Shown: in pieces, positions 1-6,405 of the stretch
How the letters are laid out: the number at the start of each line of letters is the position of its first letter
Position numbering within the stretch: the stretch's first letter is position 1
Assembly: GCA_002438075.1 (NCBI GenBank)
Contig: DJSQ01000145.1
Coordinates: 1-6,461, forward strand
Origin: Clostridiales bacterium UBA6330
GTDB taxonomy: Bacteria > Bacillota > Clostridia > Oscillospirales > CAG-272
Reading direction: 5' to 3'
DNA: 6,461 nt
Program-made: the position numbers and the translations under genes
The notes under the pieces: generated by a model
Databases searched by the model: none
Seen by the model: only the letters and a program-made list of their open reading frames with translations
What the model was told of the DNA's origin: nothing

Positions 1-1
1 G

Positions 2-100
2 GTCAGGCTGACGGGGGACACCTCCTGCACGCTCTACGCAACCGCCGACGGACTGCGCGGCGCGCGGCTGGAAATCGGGACCGAAAAGCAGGATAACTGA
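2..100 (+). CDS. C-terminal end of an upstream gene, probably a glycoside hydrolase family 2 enzyme (partial)
   Basis: Only the last 32 codons are present, in the frame ending at TGA 98-100; the start lies outside the window. The peptide contains a run reading roughly L-T-G-D-T, then T-L-Y-A-T-A-D-G-L-R-G-A-R-L-E-I, before a short polar tail. A pattern of small residues, then A-x-A/D-G-L-x-G-A-x-L-E-I, is typical of the last beta strands of the immunoglobulin-like C-terminal domains of family 2 beta-galactosidases and related enzymes. The gene ends 18 bases before the beta-glucuronidase start, on the same strand, so the two are probably co-transcribed. The identity rests on a very short tail plus context; any secreted or cytoplasmic protein ending in an Ig-like fold could look like this. 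Confidence 0.5.
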   Translation, partial: VRLTGDTSCTLYATADGLRGARLEIGTEKQDN

Positions 101-103
101 AGC

Positions 104-112
104 AAAGGAGAG
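104..112 (+). promoter_or_regulatory. Ribosome binding site that fixes a TTG start for the beta-glucuronidase
   Basis: AAAGGAGAG at 104-112 places the AGGAG core (106-110) eight bases before TTG at 119. No ATG or GTG in this frame lies at a comparable distance, and the following residues already align with the N-terminal start of the family 2 sugar-binding domain, so TTG 119 is the most credible initiation codon. Confidence 0.75.
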
Positions 113-118
113 AAACAA

Positions 119-1858
119 TTGGCACGGCTGTTTGAAGAGCACCTGATTCGCAAAAGCACCTGCTTGGACGGGGCATGGCGGATGCAGGCGGACCCCTGCG
201 ATGTCGGGGAGTCGGAGCAATGGGAAACGGGACTGCCGCACGGGGCGTTTACCTCGGTCCCGTCGGTCTTTAATCTGCGCGAGGGAATGCTCGACTACGA
301 GGGCGCGGTATTCTACGAAAAGAATTTCTTTTGGGGGGGCGGCTGTCTGCGGCTGACCTTCGATGGGGTTCTGACAAAGGCAAAGGCTTGGCTTGACGGG
401 GACCTCCTCGGAACGCACACGGGCGGCTTTACGGGCTTTTCGTTTATCGTCCCGAACGCCCCAAAGGGTTGGCACCGCCTGACGGTTTGCGCCGACAACC
501 GCTTTGACGCGCATTCCATCCCGCAGAAAAAGGTGGACTGGTACCATTGGGGCGGCATCATCCGCTCGGTTCGGGTTGAGACGCTGTGCGGCATTGCGAT
601 TCTGTCGGAGCGCATGGAGTATACCCTCGCCGAGGACCTGACCTCTGCCACCGCGCGGGTGGTCATGCGGCTTTACAATGCGTCCGATGCGGAAGCGACC
701 GACACGGTTCGGGTGGCGCTCGAGGGAGCGGAGACGGCAAGCCTCCGCCTGACGCTGGCACCGCACGAGACGCGGGAGGTGACAACCGAGACCTTTGCGG
801 TACAGGCACCGCGCCTGTGGTCACCCGAAGCCCCCGAACTGTATACGCTGTACCTTTCCACCACGACCGATGACCTTGCCGACCGCGTGGGCTTCCGTCT
901 GGTCGAGGTGAAGGCTGGGCAGGTGCTCCTGAATCACCGCCCCGTGGAATTCCGAGGGGTGAACCGCCACGAGGAGCACCCCGACTTCGGCTTTGCCTTC
1001 CCGCAGGCCCTGATGGCGCGGGATCTGGAGCTGATTGAGGATTTGGGATGCAATGCGGTCCGAGGTTCGCACTATCCGAACCGAAAGGACTTTCTGGACC
1101 TGCTGGACGAGAGCGGACTGCTGTTCTGGAGCGAGATTCCGATCTGGGGCTGTGGCTTTTCAAAGGAAGCCCTTGCCGACCCGCAGATTGTTGCGGGCGG
1201 GCTGGAGATGCACCGCGAAATGCTGGAGCAGTACTATAACCATCCATGTATTCTCTTCTGGGGGATGCACAACGAAATCCCGTCGGACTGCGAGGCGGCG
1301 GTGGAGATGAGCCGAAGCTATTACCGCTACCTCAAGGAAAGCGGCGGAAACCGCTTGGTGGTCTACGCCTCCAACCAGCCCGAAAAGGACCAATGCCTGC
1401 AATATTGCGATTGCGTTTGCCTGAACATCTACCTCGGCTGGTACGAGGGGAAGCCCGCGGATTGGGACGGGTACACCGACCGCATCCTCGAACGCCTGCG
1501 CGCGCTCGGGGTGGCGGACAAGCCGATTCTCTACAGCGAATTCGGCGCGGCGGCGCTTTTCGGCTGTCACGATGCGGACACGGTGCTCTGGAGCGAGGAG
1601 TATCAGGCAAAGCTGTTGGCGCACTGCCTGCGGGTCTTTCACAGCCATCCTGCCGTGGTCGGCGCGTTCGTCTGGCAGTTTGCCGACATCCGCACCTGCC
1701 CCGCCGCAGGCATCAATCGGGCGCGGGGCTTCAACAACAAGGGGATTCTGAACGAATACCGCAAGCCTAAGCTGGCGTATCACGCCGTGCGGCAATGCTA
1801 TCGGGAATTTGCCCGAGCGGAAGCCGAAAAGAACGGGAAAGGGGAGACAACCATATGA
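119..1858 (+). CDS. uidA: Beta-glucuronidase, glycoside hydrolase family 2, cytoplasmic
   Basis: This 579-residue enzyme should hydrolyse beta-D-glucuronides to glucuronic acid and an aglycone or shorter glycan. The three family 2 parts are visible: sugar-binding jelly-roll domain (about 12-155), Ig-like domain (about 160-265) and TIM barrel (about 270-565). NRHEEHP (282-288) and SHYP (317-320) match family barrel motifs. The acid/base glutamate is E386 in HNE (384-386) and the nucleophile is E474 in YSEFGA. N539-N540-K541 followed by GI matches the N-x-K motif that in E. coli GUS (N566, K568) contacts the glucuronate carboxylate; Y438 and Y442 sit in the matching active-site stretch. The segment between SEIP and NHP is about 15 residues shorter than in E. 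coli, so the Loop 1 found in some gut enzymes is missing, which in that enzyme group points to larger or different substrates. There is no signal peptide. The start is TTG. The stop overlaps the next gene by ATGA. The symbol is by family; strict orthology to E. coli uidA is not implied. Confidence 0.92.
   Translation: MARLFEEHLIRKSTCLDGAWRMQADPCDVGESEQWETGLPHGAFTSVPSVFNLREGMLDYEGAVFYEKNFFWGGGCLRLTFDGVLTKAKAWLDGDLLGTHTGGFTGFSFIVPNAPKGWHRLTVCADNRFDAHSIPQKKVDWYHWGGIIRSVRVETLCGIAILSERMEYTLAEDLTSATARVVMRLYNASDAEATDTVRVALEGAETASLRLTLAPHETREVTTETFAVQAPRLWSPEAPELYTLYLSTTTDDLADRVGFRLVEVKAGQVLLNHRPVEFRGVNRHEEHPDFGFAFPQALMARDLELIEDLGCNAVRGSHYPNRKDFLDLLDESGLLFWSEIPIWGCGFSKEALADPQIVAGGLEMHREMLEQYYNHPCILFWGMHNEIPSDCEAAVEMSRSYYRYLKESGGNRLVVYASNQPEKDQCLQYCDCVCLNIYLGWYEGKPADWDGYTDRILERLRALGVADKPILYSEFGAAALFGCHDADTVLWSEEYQAKLLAHCLRVFHSHPAVVGAFVWQFADIRTCPAAGINRARGFNNKGILNEYRKPKLAYHAVRQCYREFARAEAEKNGKGETTI
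1838..1847 (+). promoter_or_regulatory. Ribosome binding site that fixes the start of the propeller gene
   Basis: AAAGGGGAGA lies inside the end of the glucuronidase gene, with its GGGGAG core (1841-1846) eight bases before ATG 1855. It favours ATG 1855 over the in-frame ATG at 1795, which would add 20 residues of low-complexity Arg/Glu/Ser-rich sequence encoded over the tail of the upstream gene. Confidence 0.75.
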
Positions 1859-3009
1859 CGGAGACCTTTTACGCGGACTGCCCGATGGAGCACCGCTTTC
1901 TGACGCCCGAGGACGGCGCGCAATACTTCTTCGGCTACTACGATATGCGGGCGGACGACGGGAGCGGGCGGCACCTTTGCCATCGGGTGCAGTTTGCCGA
2001 CCGCCTGCCGACTGCGCAGGACGTGGCGGAATTGGGATATCTTGAAAATCGGGTATTCAAGCCGTTTGCGAAAACCACCGCGTGGAACTTCCAGCAGGGT
2101 GCCATGCTCGAATATCACCCCTGTCGGAAAAACACCGTGTTCTACAACACGGTCCGCGAGGGACGGTTCGTAACCGCCATCCACGACCTTGCAACGGGGG
2201 AGCTACAATATGCCGACCGCCCGACCGCCTGCCATTCGCCCGACGGGAAATGGGGGCTTTCGGTCAACTTCGGCAGAATCTTCGATTTCCGCCCGGGCTA
2301 TGGCTACGCGGGAATGGAGGACCCGAACCAAGCGGTCTGCGCCCCCGCCGATGACGGAATTTACCTGACGGACCTTGCGGGCGGGACCTCCGAGCTGTTG
2401 TTCCCGCTCTCGGTCCTCGCGCCGCGCTCGGGCTTTGCCGAGGACGAAAAGCTGCTGGTCAACCATATCACCTTCTCGCCCGACAGCAACCGCTTCCTGT
2501 TCCTCTTGCGCAATTTCCCGAACGGGAAAAGCCCGTGGCTGACAAGCCTGATGGTCGGGAATCGGAGCGGGGAGGTCTATACTCTGCTTCCCGCAACCTA
2601 CGTTTCGCACTACTTCTGGCTCAGCTCCGATGAGGTGGTGGCGCATTGCACCGTGTCGGCTGTGGGAGGGGAGAAAAAGAGCCTCTACCGCCTGAATGTC
2701 GTGACGGGGGAGGCAAAGGAATACGATATGCCGTACTTTACGCAGTACCCGAACGGGGATATCCATTGCAGACTTGCGCCCGACGGGGAGAATATCATCG
2801 GGGACGGCTACGAGTTCGGCGGCTACCGCCGCGTGATGGAGTACCGCGTTGCAACGGGCGCTTCGCGTGAGCTGTTTGCCGCAAGGTCCCCCAAGCCCGC
2901 GAATCCGGACATTCGGTGTGACCTGCACGTCCGTTGCATCTCGGACGGTTGGGTCAGCTACGACACCACCGAGCGCGGATGCCGCGAGATTGCGGCGGTG
3001 AAGTGGTGA
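1855..3009 (+). CDS. Beta-propeller protein, resembling oligogalacturonate-lyase-like proteins; function unproven
   Basis: The product is 384 residues from ATG 1855, has no signal peptide and is made of repeated beta-strand blocks with motifs such as SPDGK (128-132), FSPDSNRF (207-214) and APDG (308-311), the hallmark of TolB/WD-like propellers. Motifs seen include FFGYYD (25-30), WNFQQGAMLEYHP (77-89), PGYGY (147-151), VNH (202-204), VSH (250-252), DIH (302-304) and CDLH (355-358). Histidines 204, 252, 304 and 358 recur every 48-54 residues, one per blade, as expected for residues lining a central channel. From memory this layout fits a widespread uncharacterised propeller family related in plan to PL22 oligogalacturonate lyase, where channel histidines hold a metal ion. 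Being translationally coupled to a beta-glucuronidase (ATGA overlap), it plausibly acts on uronic-acid sugars as a lyase or another enzyme. That role is inference; a binding or structural role is also possible. Confidence 0.7.
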   Translation: MTETFYADCPMEHRFLTPEDGAQYFFGYYDMRADDGSGRHLCHRVQFADRLPTAQDVAELGYLENRVFKPFAKTTAWNFQQGAMLEYHPCRKNTVFYNTVREGRFVTAIHDLATGELQYADRPTACHSPDGKWGLSVNFGRIFDFRPGYGYAGMEDPNQAVCAPADDGIYLTDLAGGTSELLFPLSVLAPRSGFAEDEKLLVNHITFSPDSNRFLFLLRNFPNGKSPWLTSLMVGNRSGEVYTLLPATYVSHYFWLSSDEVVAHCTVSAVGGEKKSLYRLNVVTGEAKEYDMPYFTQYPNGDIHCRLAPDGENIIGDGYEFGGYRRVMEYRVATGASRELFAARSPKPANPDIRCDLHVRCISDGWVSYDTTERGCREIAAVKW

Positions 3010-3030
3010 ATCGGTGAGTCGGTGAATCGG
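3008..3030 (+). repeat. Short tandem repeat, three 8-base units
   Basis: Units GAATCGGT (3008-3015), GAGTCGGT (3016-3023) and GAATCGG (3024-3030) follow one another without gaps, differing by a single A/G change in the middle copy. The array begins inside the stop codon of the propeller gene (TGA 3007-3009) and runs into the spacer. It looks like a small slippage-generated array; no function is evident. Confidence 0.8.
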
Positions 3031-3060
3031 ACCTTTTCGGATGCTTGCTTTTTGGCAGGG

Positions 3061-3102
3061 AAAGCCCCGCCTCCGCTTTTGCGGGGGCGGGGCAATTTTT
3101 TT
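3061..3102 (+). terminator. Strong intrinsic terminator after the glucuronidase operon
   Basis: GCCCCGCCTCCGC (3064-3076) pairs with GCGGGGGCGGGGC (3081-3093) around a TTTT loop. The stem has 13 base pairs, 12 of them Watson-Crick and one G-U. It is followed by AA and seven T (3096-3102), and preceded by AAA. It ends the left operon 52 bases after its last stop and isolates it from the promoter that begins 12 bases later. Confidence 0.93.
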
Positions 3103-3113
3103 CCAAAACCCTC

Positions 3114-3142
3114 TTGACAACGCCCCCAAAAGCGTGTATAAT
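3114..3142 (+). promoter_or_regulatory. Consensus housekeeping sigma (SigA/sigma-70) promoter for the tetR-ABC operon
   Basis: TTGACA at 3114-3119 and TATAAT at 3137-3142 both match the consensus perfectly and are separated by the ideal 17 bases. Transcription should begin near 3149, leaving a leader of about 44 bases before the TetR start. A promoter this strong would usually need repression, which agrees with the dyad covering its start site and with the repressor being the first gene. Confidence 0.93.
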
Positions 3143-3143
3143 A

Positions 3144-3175
3144 AGGTTGCGGATGATGTGCATCACATGAAACCT
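3144..3175 (+). promoter_or_regulatory. Candidate TetR operator: 32-bp dyad over the transcription start
   Basis: Two nested pairs of arms share one centre at 3159.5. The outer arms are AGGTT (3144-3148) and AACCT (3171-3175); the inner arms are TGATG (3154-3158) and CATCA (3161-3165). The dyad starts just after the -10 box and spans the predicted start site, where a bound dimer would block polymerase. An alternative, shifted inverted repeat, ATGTG (3156-3160) and CACAT (3164-3168), overlaps it. The regulator gene directly downstream makes autoregulation the simplest reading; a leader hairpin in RNA is the main alternative. Confidence 0.6.
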
Positions 3176-3178
3176 AAC

Positions 3179-3184
3179 AGGAGG
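3179..3184 (+). promoter_or_regulatory. Ribosome binding site of the TetR gene
   Basis: A perfect AGGAGG lies eight bases before ATG 3193. It is the strongest ribosome binding site in the operon and abuts the right end of the candidate operator. Confidence 0.85.
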
Positions 3185-3192
3185 AAAAGGAA

Positions 3193-3762
3193 ATGGCAAG
3201 ACCGTATTTGTACACAGAGGAGCAGGTTGTAAACGCCGCAATGGACTTGGTGCGGGAGAAGGGGACCTCGGGGCTGACCTCGCGCGCGCTCGGGGCAAAG
3301 CTGGGGACCTCGTCGCGCCCCGTGTTCACGCGCTTCAAGGATATGGCGGCGGTTTGGGTGGCAGTCACGGAGGGGGCAAACGCGCTCTACCAATCCTATC
3401 GGCAGGAGGAGCTTGCGGGCGGCAAGTACCCGCCTTATAAGGCAAGCGGCATGGCGTACATCCGCTTTGCACGGGAGGAGAAGGAGCTGTTCCGCCTCCT
3501 GTTCATGCGCGACCGCTCGCAGGAGGAAAAGCGGAATGCGGAGGAAGCGGACGAATTGGTTGCATTGATCGGCAAGCAGCTGGGGCTTGGCGAGGCGGAC
3601 GCAAGACGCTTTTATCTGGAAATGTGGGTCTACGTCCACGGCATTGCCGCCATGATTGCAACGAACTACCTCGATTGGGACGAGGCGTCGGCAAGCCGTG
3701 CCGTCACCGATGTTTACGAGGGCCTGAAGCGGCAGTTCACGGAAGCCGCGCGCACCGAATAA
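3193..3762 (+). CDS. TetR/AcrR-family transcriptional regulator
   Basis: The 189-residue protein is of usual length for the family. A DNA-binding domain occupies about 1-55: helix 1 at about 9-22, then a helix-turn-helix with TSRALGAKL (29-37) and the recognition segment SSRPVFTRF (40-48). The rest is a helical ligand-binding and dimerisation domain, with YIRFAREEKELFRLLFM (89-105) and WVYVHGIAAMIATN (145-158), a pattern typical of the C-terminal domain of TetR regulators found in Clostridia. It is first in an operon with an ABC ATPase, permease and acetyltransferase, and probably represses that operon through the dyad at 3144-3175, releasing it when a small hydrophobic or toxic ligand binds. 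The ligand cannot be read from the sequence. The start is set by AGGAGG at 3179-3184. Confidence 0.93.
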   Translation: MARPYLYTEEQVVNAAMDLVREKGTSGLTSRALGAKLGTSSRPVFTRFKDMAAVWVAVTEGANALYQSYRQEELAGGKYPPYKASGMAYIRFAREEKELFRLLFMRDRSQEEKRNAEEADELVALIGKQLGLGEADARRFYLEMWVYVHGIAAMIATNYLDWDEASASRAVTDVYEGLKRQFTEAARTE

Positions 3763-3776
3763 GCGGGGGCGGTTCG

Positions 3777-4469
3777 ATGCTGACGGGAAAGGGAATTACC
3801 AAAACCTACGGCGCGGGCGAGAGCAGAACCGAGGTCCTGCGCGGAATTGATTTGCAGATTGCGGACGGCGATTTTGCGGTGCTTCTGGGGGCATCGGGCT
3901 CGGGAAAATCCACGCTTCTGAACTGCCTCTCGGGGCTGGAGCGACCCGACAGCGGGTGCATCGAATATGACGGCACGGATATCACCGCGCTGTCCGACTC
4001 TGCGCTGACCGCCTTCCGCCGCGAGAATGTCGGGTTCGTTTTTCAGCAATACTATCTGCTCCCCGATATGACCGTGGAGAAGAACGTCCGCATGGGCGCG
4101 GACCTTGCGGGGAATGCCGACTACAGGGAAATCCTGCGGGCGGTGGGGCTGGCGGATAAGCTCGGGAAATACCCCTCCGAGCTTTCGGGCGGCGAGCAGC
4201 AGCGGGTGTCGGTTGCCCGCGCGCTTGCGAAAAAGCCGAAGGTCCTGTTTCTGGACGAGCCGACGGGCGCGCTGGATGAGGCAACGGGGCGGCAGCTTCT
4301 GGACTACCTTTGCAAGCTCCATCACGCATACGGCTTTACCATCGTGATGGTGACGCACAATGCCAACCTTGCGGAGATGGCGAATACGGTCATCCGAATG
4401 AACAGCGGGAAAATCGCGGAAATCTACACCAACGCGGTGCAACGGACCGCTTATGAGATTGGGTGGTGA
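3777..4469 (+). CDS. ABC transporter ATP-binding protein, MacB/LolD type
   Basis: The 230-residue protein is a complete single nucleotide-binding domain that would power the permease encoded next. Walker A is GASGSGKST (38-46), the Q-loop glutamine is Q90 in VFQQYYLLP, the signature is LSGGE (136-140), Walker B is VLFLDEP (156-162) with catalytic E161, the D-loop is GALD (164-167) and the switch histidine is H194. The order of motifs, the length and the TGALD sequence fit the lipoprotein/macrolide/bacteriocin-resistance group that partners FtsX-like permeases. ATG 3777 was chosen because it begins the family N-terminus (a short strand leading to KTYG at 9-12) and lies 14 bases after the TetR stop; reading further upstream would overlap tetR. 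The ribosome site is only a G-rich stretch (3763-3772), so translation may depend on coupling to tetR. Confidence 0.95.
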   Translation: MLTGKGITKTYGAGESRTEVLRGIDLQIADGDFAVLLGASGSGKSTLLNCLSGLERPDSGCIEYDGTDITALSDSALTAFRRENVGFVFQQYYLLPDMTVEKNVRMGADLAGNADYREILRAVGLADKLGKYPSELSGGEQQRVSVARALAKKPKVLFLDEPTGALDEATGRQLLDYLCKLHHAYGFTIVMVTHNANLAEMANTVIRMNSGKIAEIYTNAVQRTAYEIGW

Positions 4470-4473
4470 CGGG

Positions 4474-5619
4474 ATGGTAATCGGATCAAAGGATACCGTT
4501 AAGCTGTTCGGAATTGCCGTTATCGCGTGCTGTGCCGCCTTTGTCTGCACGCTGTTTTTAAGCTACAACATCGACCTCGCGGCAATCAGGGAGGAGATTA
4601 CGACCGACGCGGGACAGGCGATGTATCGGGCGCAGGTGCTGATGGGCAGAGTGATTGCCGCCGTTTCGGGCGGGTGTTTGATTGCAACCTCGGTTGTGAT
4701 GCTTCTGTTCTATGTGAAAAGCTACGTCGGGACGCACGGAAAGGAGCTGGGCATTCTCAAGGCGCTCGGCTATTCCGATTTTGAAATCGCAAGGTATTTT
4801 TGGGTCTTTGGGCTTCCCGTGCTGGTCGGCTCTGCCGTGGGGAATACGGTCGGGTATCTGTACCTCCCCACCTTTTACCAAAAGCAAGCCCCGAGCGCGC
4901 AGGCGCTGATTCCCGCACTCGAGGTGCATTTCCACCCGCTTCTGACCTTCGCTCTGGTCGGCGCGCCGACGCTTGCCTTCATCACCCTGTCGGTGCTGTT
5001 TGCCGAGCGGAAGCTGAAAAGCCCCGTGTTGGACCTGCTCCGCGAAAGGCAGAGCGGCAGGGTCCGAATCGGCAGGGACGGGAAGGGGAATCAACCCTTT
5101 TTGAAGGACCTGCGGCGCGTGACGCTCGGGAGCAGACGGTCGCTCGTTTTCTTCGTCGCGTTCTCGGCGTTCTGCTTTTCGGCAATGGTGCAGATGTCCT
5201 TTTCCATGACCGAGCTTGCAAGCGAGACCTTTGCCGTAATGACCCTGTCCATCGGGCTGATTCTTGCCTTCGTAACGCTGTTGCTTTCGCTTTCGAGCGT
5301 GGTCAGAGGGAACACCAAGACGATTGCCATGATGCGGGTGTTCGGCTATGACGACAGGACTTGCAGTCGGTATATATTGGGCGCTTACCGCCCGATCTCC
5401 TATATCGGCTTTGCGGTCGGGACGGGGTATCAGTACGGACTGCTGCGGCTGATGGTGTCCGTTGTGTTTGCGGAGGTCGGGGACGTACCGGAGTATCACT
5501 TCGACCTGAAGGCGTTTGTTATCACACCGGTGCTTTTTGTAACGGTTTATGAGCTTGTGATGCAGCTGTATTCCCGCCGCATCAGGCGGCTTTCCGTCAA
5601 GAGCATTATGTTGGAATGA
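4474..5619 (+). CDS. FtsX-like ABC transporter permease with two four-helix halves
   Basis: The 381-residue membrane protein has about eight hydrophobic segments, near 11-30, 60-82, 107-130, 155-177, 223-243, 252-277, 300-325 and 346-366. The two halves echo each other: after the second and sixth segments come GKELGILKALGYSD (89-102) and TKTIAMMRVFGYDD (281-294), the cytoplasmic motifs that contact the ATPase in FtsX/MacB-type permeases. The stretch between segments 1 and 2 is only about 30 residues, so the large extracellular domain of MacB or LolC/E is absent. The start is uncertain: ATG 4474 lies 4 bases after the ATPase stop, while ATG 4453 would overlap it by 17 bases and add seven residues; neither has a clear ribosome site. 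It pairs with the upstream ATPase. Export of a peptide, lipid or antimicrobial is the family expectation; the substrate is unknown. Confidence 0.9.
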   Translation: MVIGSKDTVKLFGIAVIACCAAFVCTLFLSYNIDLAAIREEITTDAGQAMYRAQVLMGRVIAAVSGGCLIATSVVMLLFYVKSYVGTHGKELGILKALGYSDFEIARYFWVFGLPVLVGSAVGNTVGYLYLPTFYQKQAPSAQALIPALEVHFHPLLTFALVGAPTLAFITLSVLFAERKLKSPVLDLLRERQSGRVRIGRDGKGNQPFLKDLRRVTLGSRRSLVFFVAFSAFCFSAMVQMSFSMTELASETFAVMTLSIGLILAFVTLLLSLSSVVRGNTKTIAMMRVFGYDDRTCSRYILGAYRPISYIGFAVGTGYQYGLLRLMVSVVFAEVGDVPEYHFDLKAFVITPVLFVTVYELVMQLYSRRIRRLSVKSIMLE

Positions 5620-5630
5620 AAAAAGAAAAT

Positions 5631-5635
5631 GGAGG
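5631..5635 (+). promoter_or_regulatory. Ribosome binding site of the acetyltransferase gene
   Basis: GGAGG lies seven bases before ATG 5643, in an A-rich gap (5620-5642) after the permease stop. It supports independent, efficient initiation of the last gene of the operon. Confidence 0.8.
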
Positions 5636-5642
5636 CATATAG

Positions 5643-6395
5643 ATGGAATTGATTCAGGTAACAGCCGAAAATCTCGAACGGGAGCACATCTGCTGTGCGA
5701 TTTCGGGGAACAACGATGTGCAGGTGCTGTCGAAAAAGGCGTGGCTGCGGGAGCGGTTTGCCGAGGGGCTGGTCTTTCTGAAAAGTGCGGAGCGGGGGAA
5801 GTGCTTTATTGAGTACATCCCCGCCGAAAATGCGTGGAATCCGATTTCCGCGGCGGAGTATCTGTATATCGATTGCCTTTGGGTTGCAGGCTCGCTCAAG
5901 GGACACGGCTATGCGGCGGAGCTGTTGAAGGCTTGCACCGAGGATTGCCGCAGGAGCGGGAAGCGGGGGCTTTGTATCCTCTCTTCCAAAAAGAAAAAGC
6001 CGTTTCTTGCGGACCCGAAATTTCTGGAGCATATGGGCTTTACGGCTTGCGATGAGGCGGAGAACGGGATTCAGCTGTGGTATCTGCCGATGGCAGAGGA
6101 CGCACCGCGCCCGTGCTTCAAGCCGTGCGCAAAGCAGCCGCATATTGCGGAGCAGGGGTATGTCCTGTATTATACCGACCAATGCCCGTTTAACGCGAAG
6201 TACGTCCCGATTGTGGAGCGCACGGCAGAGGAGCACGGCATTCCGTTCCGCGCCGTCCACCTCCGGAGCAAGGAGGACGCGCAGAATGCCCCCACTCCGA
6301 TTACAACCTACGCGCTGTTTTATAACGGAAGCTACCTCACCAATGAGCAGATGAACGATGCCCGCTTCCTGAAGCTGTGCGGGGTTAAGGGATAG
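5643..6395 (+). CDS. GNAT-family N-acetyltransferase with C-terminal YoaP domain
   Basis: The 250-residue cytoplasmic protein has two parts. Residues about 1-150 form a GNAT fold: IDCLWV (76-81) followed by GSLKGHGYAAELL (83-95) is motif A, the acetyl-CoA pyrophosphate-binding turn, and KKKKPFLADPKFLEHMGF (116-133) matches a stretch seen in YoaP-type proteins. Residues about 170-246 resemble the thioredoxin-like/YoaP C-terminal part: VLYYTDQCPF (174-183) has a single cysteine C181 where a redox CxxC would be, followed by APTPITTYALFYNGSYLTNEQ (216-236). The role of YoaP domains is not established. The gene lies 23 bases after the permease with its own GGAGG, so it belongs to the same operon and may acetylate a compound handled by the transporter. 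That link is inference; the family also occurs alone as a general or detoxifying acetyltransferase. Confidence 0.87.
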   Translation: MELIQVTAENLEREHICCAISGNNDVQVLSKKAWLRERFAEGLVFLKSAERGKCFIEYIPAENAWNPISAAEYLYIDCLWVAGSLKGHGYAAELLKACTEDCRRSGKRGLCILSSKKKKPFLADPKFLEHMGFTACDEAENGIQLWYLPMAEDAPRPCFKPCAKQPHIAEQGYVLYYTDQCPFNAKYVPIVERTAEEHGIPFRAVHLRSKEDAQNAPTPITTYALFYNGSYLTNEQMNDARFLKLCGVKG

Positions 6396-6405
6396 ACCGA
6401 ACAGA

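Noticed and set aside
1795..1854. Upstream in-frame start that would lengthen the propeller protein by 20 residues
   Set aside because: The extension is encoded over the glucuronidase tail, is not part of the propeller fold, and a better ribosome site precedes ATG 1855.
2203..3129. Long minus-strand open frame (308 codons) opposite the propeller gene
   Set aside because: It is the shadow of a GC-rich gene: the translation shows no recognisable domain, it runs through the terminator, and the plus-strand frame has clear family motifs.
3041..3232. Small plus-strand open frame across the spacer between the two operons
   Set aside because: It passes through the terminator, the promoter and the candidate operator, so it cannot be a gene in this arrangement.
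4558..5499. Long minus-strand open frame (313 codons) opposite the permease
   Set aside because: The translation is rich in His, Arg, Gln and Gly without hydrophobic core patterns, as expected for the antisense of membrane-helix codons.
5547..6260. Minus-strand open frame (237 codons) opposite the acetyltransferase
   Set aside because: It has no domain signature and spans the operon gap and ribosome site of a well-supported plus-strand gene.
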